In this document: positions 53,101 through 62,100 of the stretch, piece after piece | Layout: every line of letters starts with the position of its first letter | How positions within the stretch are numbered: position 1 is the stretch's first letter | Assembly: GCF_026151205.1 (NCBI RefSeq) | Contig: NC_087073.1 | Span: 16,759,837 to 16,823,836, forward strand | Source of the DNA: Bolinopsis microptera | Lineage: Eukaryota > Ctenophora > Tentaculata > Lobata > Bolinopsidae | Direction of reading: 5' to 3' | DNA: 64,000 bases | Made by a program: the position numbers and the translations under genes | The notes under the pieces: model-generated | Database searches by the model: none | Told to the model about the DNA's origin: nothing | What the model saw: only the letters and a program-made list of their open reading frames with translations

Positions 53101-56100
53101 TCTCAATCGTCGTAACCTTCAGCACATTTCTAGTGGGTTTCCCCATATTGTTCTACACAATGTTTGCCACTGAACTTTACGTGTATGGTCTGTTCCTGGG
53201 TTTGATTGCAGAGAAACTTGTTCAGATTGTTGCATTCTTCATCGCACTTACGAATCTGAACCTTAGGCAGGAGATAGAGCTGTGTTCAGAGAGATTAGAA
53301 GAAGAAACGAATCAACGTACAGAATCAGATCCATTCGCTGAATCAACGTAGAGAATCAGATCCATTTACTGAATCTTATGAGAAATAATGAACACTATCA
53401 GTATCATAAACTATTCCAAAAACATGTAGGTTTAACATTTTAGGTATTTACAATTTACATGTGGTATCCTCGGTTATGATTAATACAAAATTGTATTCAT
53501 TGATCAAACTTTTATAGAAGAAGTAAACCAAAAGATATTCGAAACCATGATGCAATCTAACTGAATGTACAAATAGATATCGTAATACTACTGCTGTTTC
53601 CTGAAGACTCATGCCGTTAAAATAATCAAAATTAATTTCTTTCAAATTCAAAAAACTTTTTTTTGATTTTTGATTTTTGATTTACGTTTTTCACAGCCCT
53701 ACATATAAGGATGTTCGGCAGAATGGGTTCGTTGATGTTCCTTCAGTGTTTCTTGCAGCAGTACAATGCCCCCCCCCCCAATACAATCACAAATATCACA
53801 TTTGGACGGTCTTTATCTAGAATGAGTGCGTTTGTGGTGTCTCAAAATTATTATAATTATTACGTAAGAATTATTATAAAAGCTATGTTTATATACAAAC
53901 AAGGAGAGTAACTAACATGTTGAGGCACTTTCCTTGTACCTATCGAGAATGACCCGGACCGAAAAATTTTTAAATCGAAATTATTTTCAAAGTCTGGAAA
54001 CTACTTTTGTTCATGTTTCATGCTACCCTGAGCATTATGAGCCGAAAATACTTTTTCGGTCCGTACCTTCATTCGGAAGGCTGTGAATGTGATTAGTTCC
54101 ATATAATTATAACTTTATAAAGAACGTGATAGTTGGCAGTCGGATTTAAAGGAGGATGCGCAAATTTGGTCCTCAGAGAACTTGAATAATCGCAATTTGT
54201 CGCGAGGATCTGAGAAAATTGCGATTTGTCTCGGCAAACGTCAAAAATCGCGATTTGTCGCGGAGAATGGGGAAATCGCGATTCTGCACGTGCCGCGATT
54301 TTTTTTGACCTTGCTATGTTTTGTAACATACCTGCACGCAGAATCACACAAATAATTCTCATTTTGTTTCGATTTAATTTAACAATGACCAACCTGAATG
54401 AGGGTAGAGTTGAGAGTTCCCTCCTTGAGATGAAGTCTGATGGAACTGAGAACTTGTTTGGGTTTGTGATTAACTCTGTACAGTATCAGATAGACTAGCA
54501 AGTCAAACACCGTCAGACTGGTGGACGAGTGGAGTTGGGTTAGCCAGCATTTTTGGGTCTTGTTGTGGAACCTTAGTATTTGCTCCAGACATTCCATTGA
54601 GAGCCCCTCCGCTTCCATCCCTTCGCTGGGGGGATAAAGTATATATTATACATTTTAATCTATATAATGTTATATAGCATTGGAATTCAGCGAGCTCCGT
54701 TTTGTATCATGATACTCTTCCTCTCCTTACGTACTCTATACAACTGTACAATTAAACTGTTTTTAAAATATTTTAAAACGATACATAATTATACATAATT
54801 GAATGCTTCTAAATAAACCTAGATATAAAAGGAGAAAACCAAAGTAGCTCGAAACACAAATTATGTATTGAAAGAGGGGTATAGGTAACCATATTACATT
54901 GGGATTGATAAACCAATCCCAGTGTAATATGGTTATAGCGAGGTTAACAATCAAATTTTTACTACTTTCAATCAATTAGAGTGTACAGGAAATTGGGTTA
55001 ACCTCATTTTTTACAATACAAGCACATTAAGTACTGAAATTGGCTACAATCATTTAAGGGAAGGCAAGGTCTAATCAAACAAGTGTACATTAAGGGGAGA
55101 TACACCAAAAACGTTTTTGCTCCGAACATCGATTTTATTTTATATTATGGTTAAATAGACAAAAAGAATAAGATTGCACACCTTAAAAATTTTCTAAAAA
55201 TATTCCCTCATTGATAAAAAAATATATTTTTCTTTTTCGAAAATTTTTAAAATTTTGAGAAGTCTGTCACTGTAATACCGATAGTTCGGCCATTTTAAAA
55301 GTTTTTTGACTGATTTTTTGACTGAACATTACTTACAATCCGTACAAGAAGCCAAAGGATTATATAATTGAACGATAAATGACGAAGTTACAGACCAAAC
55401 AAGGTCGAAAAAATAAAAATTGAAATTTTTCCCATCGTAAAAAAGGGCAAAAAAGGCAGATTTAAGGCTTAAAATACCTATAACTCAAAAAGTTCCAGTT
55501 TTTTTGAAATAATTTGTACAGAATCGTAATCAGCTTGGTAAGACGAATCTTTTAGTACCAAATAGGTGATTTTAGAAGACAAATTGTCTTAAATAATTTT
55601 CTAGCTCGAACACAGGGTCCCTTGTATAAATTTTGTACAAATTGTACACATTTTTTTACAAATTTTGTGTCTTTAAATATTATAAATGTCGTACTAAAAG
55701 ATTCGTCTTACCAAGCTAATTACGATCCTGTGAAAATTATTTCAATAAAACTGATACTTTTTGAGTTATAGGCATTTTAAGCCTTAAATCTGCCTTTTTT
55801 TACGATGAATTTTACTAAGTCGTTTGAGGCCACATTGCATAGCTTAAAACTCAAATCTGAGAGAAATCCTACTCCAAAAAGTTTGATATGATCATCAGCT
55901 ACACTCACAAGAATTTTTGAAGCGATATCTGCTGACCCGGGTGATTGGTGAAATGTACAACTTTAGAAGTGGGAAAAATTTCAATTTTCATTTTTTCGAC
56001 CTTGTTTGGTCTGTAACTTCGTCATTTATCGTTCAATTATATAATCCTTTCAATGGCTTCTTGTACGGATTGTAAGTAATGTTCAGTCAAAAAATCAGTC

Positions 56101-59100
56101 AAAAAACTTTTAAAATGGCCGAACTATCGGTATTACAGTGACAGACTTCTCAAAATTTTAAAAATTTTCGAAAAAGAAAAATATATTTTTTTATCAATGA
56201 GGGAATATTTTTAGAAAATTTTTAAGGTGTGCAATCTTATTCTTTTTGTCTATTTAACCATAATATAAAATAAAATCGATGTTCGGAGCAAAAACGTTTT
56301 TGGTGTATCTCCCCTTAAGTCCTAACTAACGAATTGCAACACATTCTAGTAATAATTCCAAATTTTCAAAAATACTAAATTGCATCTATCTCGAAACACA
56401 ATTTGGTGATTTAAATTGTTAACCTCATAATTCGAGAATCGAGTCAAATTTTAAAATTTCAAAAAAGTTAGAGCTGTTTAAAGTTGTAGATTAACATGTA
56501 ATACAGGTAAACCTCAAAATTTGGCGAGCGATATCTCAGGAATGCAGGGTCAGGTTTTGATCGGGTTTTTTCCCCTTCTTGTTCGTCTCCAACAGCTAAA
56601 TTACCAAATATGTGAAAACTAGAAAAGTGCCACACGGGAAAAGTGCCACACGGGAAAACAGGGCATTTTGTTGTGCCTCAGAATTTACAAGACCCTTAGT
56701 TTCACCTCCTACAAGCACACAGCGCGGTTCTTTTGCGATAGTCAAAACGCGACAACTAGCGCTGGATGGCGACAACTAGCGCTATCCAGCGCTAGTTGTC
56801 GCCATCCAGCGCTAGTTGTCGCTATCCAGCGCTGGATAACGCTGGCCAGCGCAAAATATATATGTTCGATAATTGTCGCTATCCAGCGCTAGTTGTCGCC
56901 ATCCAGCGCTAGTTGTCGCCATCCAGCGCTAGTTGTCGCTATCCAGCGCTAGTTGTCGCTGGCTATGCGACACTGTCGCACGCGATAGTTTGCGATGGCC
57001 AGCGCAACTGGCCATCGCAGAAAACAGTTCGATAACTAGCGCTGGATAGCGACAACTAGCGCTGGATAGCGACAACTAGCGCTGGCCATCGATATCCAGC
57101 GCAAAATTCTTGCGCTATTACTCGTCAGCTAGCGCTGGCCAGCGCTGGCTGACGAATAATATCGCAACTATAATGCGCTGGCCAGCGCTGGCTGACGAGT
57201 AATACTAATATCGAGCGTGCTAAATCACTCTACAGTCGATCTTCGAGATTGTTCTAAAAGGGCCCCCGATGGTTGTAACCAACTTCAATCGATGCAATGT
57301 ATTTTCGGACGCTAATTCCGAATCAACCCCCATGACATAGGGTTAAAAAGCTCTCCTGACGAGATATTGGCGAAAAACTGTATCGATCACGTGATATGAC
57401 CGTATAAGGAAGTTAGTCTAATTTCTCGTTAGGGTTATGGTTTCAGCATATGTTTTTGTTAAGGATTGGGTTAGGGTTAGGGTTGGGATCAGATTTATAG
57501 AGGGTTAGGGTTTCAAAAAGTCGTTCAGAACCAGCTAGAGTCAGAGAATGGGTTAAAAAGTCACGTGACAGTCGAGTGTAAAGTGATTAATCATCATCCG
57601 AGTAACATCGCAAGTATATGATTTTGATACATTGCGCTGGCTAGCGCTGGTTAGCGCTGGTTAGCGCTGGCTAGCACTAGCTGACGAGTAATAGCACAAA
57701 AATTTTGCGCTGGATATCGATGGCCATCGCTGGCCAGCGCTAGTTGTCGCTATCCAGCGCTAGTTATCGAACTGTTTTCTGCGATGGCCAGTTGCGCTGG
57801 CCATCGCAAACTATCGCGTGCGACAGTGTCGCATAGCCAGCGACAACTAGCGCTGGATAGCGACAACTAGCGCTGGATGGCGACAACTAGCGCTGGATGG
57901 CGACAACTAGCGCTGGATAGCGACAATTATCGAACATATATATTTTGCGCTGGCCAGCGTTATCCAGCGCTGGATAGCGACAACTAGCGCTGGATGGCGA
58001 CAACTAGCGCTGGATAGCGCTAGTTGTCGCCATCCAGCGCTAGTTGTCGCGTTTTGACTATCGCAAAAGAACCCACAGCGCATTATACAATATACATACA
58101 GTAATCAGTATACACTCTACGTTACACACATAACACTACCGTAGAAAGTCTTTGTGCACAGATCTCGATAACAAGTAACTAGCAGGACTATTATTTATTG
58201 TGTGTTACAATTGTCTTCATGACGACGATGATGTGCAGTTATTGAAATAATACAATAACTATCATGTACAACTCTGTAACAAGATTCATTAATGGAATAA
58301 TGAAAGTTATCTATTTTTAGAATTTTATAACCAGAATTTTAGAAATTAAGTTGCCTACCAAGTACATAAATCGATTAAAAAAGATAACGTATAAAATGTA
58401 CGGTAAGGTGGTACATACCCTGACTGGCAGAGCGACTGAAAGTCAATATGTTCCCTAATGCTGGAGACTGCTTTATCAGGAGGAGCTGTGGAGAGCAGGA
58501 AACGCAGCGCTGATGGGACTGAATCAGCGCTCAGAGCTGACAACAACTCTTCTACTGACTCGTATACTTTATCTGGGCAAGGAGTAGGGGTAAAGGTGGG
58601 GCACCACCGCAAGTTGTGCACTGATTGTAAGTAATTACGAGACTAACAGAAATGTTAATACCTATCCGGATAGCAGAGGAGTAAGATGAGGTTAAATAAC
58701 CTTGAGGGGGTAACCGGTAAAAACGTGAAATTGGAAGGAACATAATAACTCTCCTAGTAGAGTGCGAAATAACCCTTACCGAGCATTTTGTTACTGAGCG
58801 TGAGTTCACTGAGTGCCTCTAGGATACACGGCACCAGATCCAACGTGGAGATATGGTCCAGTAACAGAGCACACGCTGCCTCGTGTCGGTCATCTGATAG
58901 TATCTCGGGTAGTCCTGATATCATCTCTTTCTGCACCTGGGTATCATGTGTCAGAGCGGTTCTGTGACCTTTTTGGGGTGAACAGGTAATGAGGGTGAAG
59001 TGAAGTTTGACTATACCAAGACAGTAGGGTAAATCAGCTTGCATGTGTTCTTTTTGAAGCCCTCACTTTATGCCTTGATTGGAGCTAAATCCGCAAACTT

Positions 59101-62100
59101 GTACCAGCTTGTATGAATGGGACTACAGTACTGAATTCTCCTAATCATCAGCCATAGTGGCCAGTGCCGCACTGCAAGCTATGTTTGGTCGTAGATTGTA
59201 GAAAAACAAGCGAGCGCAAAGAGCATGTCAAGGAAAATATCTAATCTAAACGAAAAAATATCCTGTTGTTTGAAAATGAACATACAAAGACGTTGTTAAA
59301 AAAACATAGGCAAAACATTGAAACATAGACAAAAGACATAGACAAAAGGAAAAGTGATCTAACTCCCTTGGGCCGAAGAGAGGCTAAACTAAAGTAGGGA
59401 ACTGCAGCTAGGGAACTTAAGTAGGGAACTGCTGCTACCGTTTTCAGCACTAGCGAAACGCAAGAGAGCAATCACCTCCAGAAAAACACATGAAATCAGT
59501 TTACGTCAAACAATAATCAAATTGGAATGCTAACAAGTTTGAAGCTCTGGGAGCTTAGTTTTCACTTTCGAATTCTAGTTGGATTTGAATAACGTCACTG
59601 GCTCACTGGCATGCATTAAATCGCACTTATCAAGATTGGAACCTACCGGAAGCGGACACACCGACAAAACTTCGTTTAGTTTAGTGATTATGACGTCATA
59701 GGAGAGGGAGTTCATCCATCGTAACTGTGAAACAATCAGGGCGGCTATGTTACAGTTTCTGTCTTCTGAAATGGAACATTAATCAGGGTTAACCGTTAAC
59801 AGATGCTTAAAGTTTGAGAAAGCATCTTGGCCAATAGAAGCTTAAATTGAGTATCATTGTTTTGTTCGAGATCATTCGAATTAATATAGATTATAGATTA
59901 CGTCGACTAGTTTCTTATTTCTAGTACTGTCAACGTGTATCAAACCATATAATGACGTTATTAATCTAATTCGGTGTTATTCCAAACTCTACAACGCTGC
60001 ATTAAATACGTTCGTGTTCATAAATATGTCGTTCGGCGATGGCGCGTGCAGCAAATTACAAAAACCGCATGGAAAATTTATGCATCGAAATTGGGTGAAC
60101 TGTGGAAATCGCAATATAAGAATATACGGGCTTTTACTAATTCACTCGATTATGTCACTTTCACATGCTCAGGGACCTTCTGTAAGCAAATTGAAAATCC
60201 TGGGTGAGTGATTTAGTGGGACCGCAATATACGAGCGAATATTCGTCATAAAGATGTACACAAATATATATCTCTGTACAATGTCCCAATGTCTGTAAAT
60301 ACAATCTCAGCATACAATAACGAGACACTAATACATCAAAAAGGTGATCTGGTATATTACACAACGATACAATACTAGACTAAGCGAATAAAACATATCT
60401 AACCCGAAACAACAGGGAGTTTTTCAAGTAACAACTCGGTCAAAGGTTCCGACAGAGGGGGGACCCGGAGCAGGATCCTAATCAGAGACTCACTGTTAAA
60501 ATGGGTGGTGTTGTCCTCTTTCAACAGGGGCAACATGGCCACTTTTAGACTGAAACGGAGTTGTTATAGTTTAGTGGGTTTCATTCCTTCTTTAGTCAAA
60601 TTCTGGGAGCTGTACAACACGCTTTAATGTCTTAGGGACAATAAATCATTGCTTTAAAGGGAGCTGGATTGGAATTGAACAAGCCCTGATTTTACTTTGG
60701 AAGTAGAGGTCAAATTACAAAATGAATTACAGAATAGTTGTACAGGAAGCAATAAGGGATACGATGCACAGTAGACAAAGTGTAGTGTGTACTGTGTAGT
60801 GTACTGTGTATCTAAGCGAGATTTAAGATACTAAATAACAAGCTCTGGCGGTTAAAACGCCGCATGTAACAAATGATCTGAGCGACAGTCTATGAATTAA
60901 TAGGCGGAGGGACCCATTAGGCGCCAGCTTAGAGTTGGGCGATTTTGTCAACTTATTTGCTAAAGCGAATGATCGCAACAGGAAATGTTAGCGATGATAA
61001 CAGTATTGTCTGATGAAATTGAATGGAGGGGGTACCACGTATGATTGTTTCATATTGAAATATGTTGTTGAGCAGGCTGAACTTATATCGAAGACAGTTT
61101 TATCCATACAATAGCACCAAGGTATAAGGTTATGTTATAATCTACACTTAACTGTGAACTTTATCTAATCTTACTTGTCAATGTTATCAATGAAGTCCTG
61201 TAGGATTGTAAAGAAGTTGTCCCTTGTCTGTGTATCCAGCAGTTTAATACTCAGTTCCCTGAAAATTAATACCGGTGTCATGTAACCATGGTAACAAAGA
61301 AGTACACTCCTCATACACTCCTTCTGCCTAGAGTATTACATAATACAAAACTAATGATAATAATATTATTTTAATAAAATAATATCTAAAATCTATCGTT
61401 TGAACGTGTAAGAGTCACATGTTTAGTCATTCATGGATCAAATGATGCAAATATTACGTAATAATTACTACACGATTAGTGAAATATTGGGATTTATGCA
61501 CGGACAAGTAAAAGAATGAAGTTTCTGGAGTACAGTGTCAACCTGCAGCCGAAGAGCATTATGTTTACAAGATTGGAGTCAAACTACGTAACTTAGTACA
61601 GCGTTCTACAATGATAAATACTCGTAATATCATTAACCTGTATTATCTTACTGTAAAGAACTTTGAATCTACAGCTGCAATTTGTAGTTTATTACAACTA
61701 ATTAACTTTGTGAAGCCAGATGTCTGTATTATATAATATAGAATTTACAGTTGCTGCTGAGATCCAATTTAAGATACGCTAATAATTTTGACCTACATAT
61801 TATTATATCTCACATTTTTAATCAAATAAACATGTATAGTATTACTGTGATAAAAAACAAATTGATGTTGTTACGGAGTTACTGTATTATTACATTGATT
61901 ATTAATGTAATCAATGTAATAATACAGGGGGGCCAAAAGTATGTACCCATACGTTGAGTCTTATACCACAGCCGTATTTTATATTTGAGAGTTGGGCAAT
62001 TTGGTAATCTAGCTAGGCACACTTGGGGCACAGTTGGGGCACAAAATTGTATTTCCTGAGGCACAGTTGGGGCAAAAAGTTACTTGGGGCACACTTGGGG

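Noticed and set aside
57427-57512. TTAGGG repeats as evidence of a chromosome end or fusion
   Set aside because: The array is short, degenerate and confined to the centre of a fold-back inside a gene, so a telomere or fusion point is not supported.
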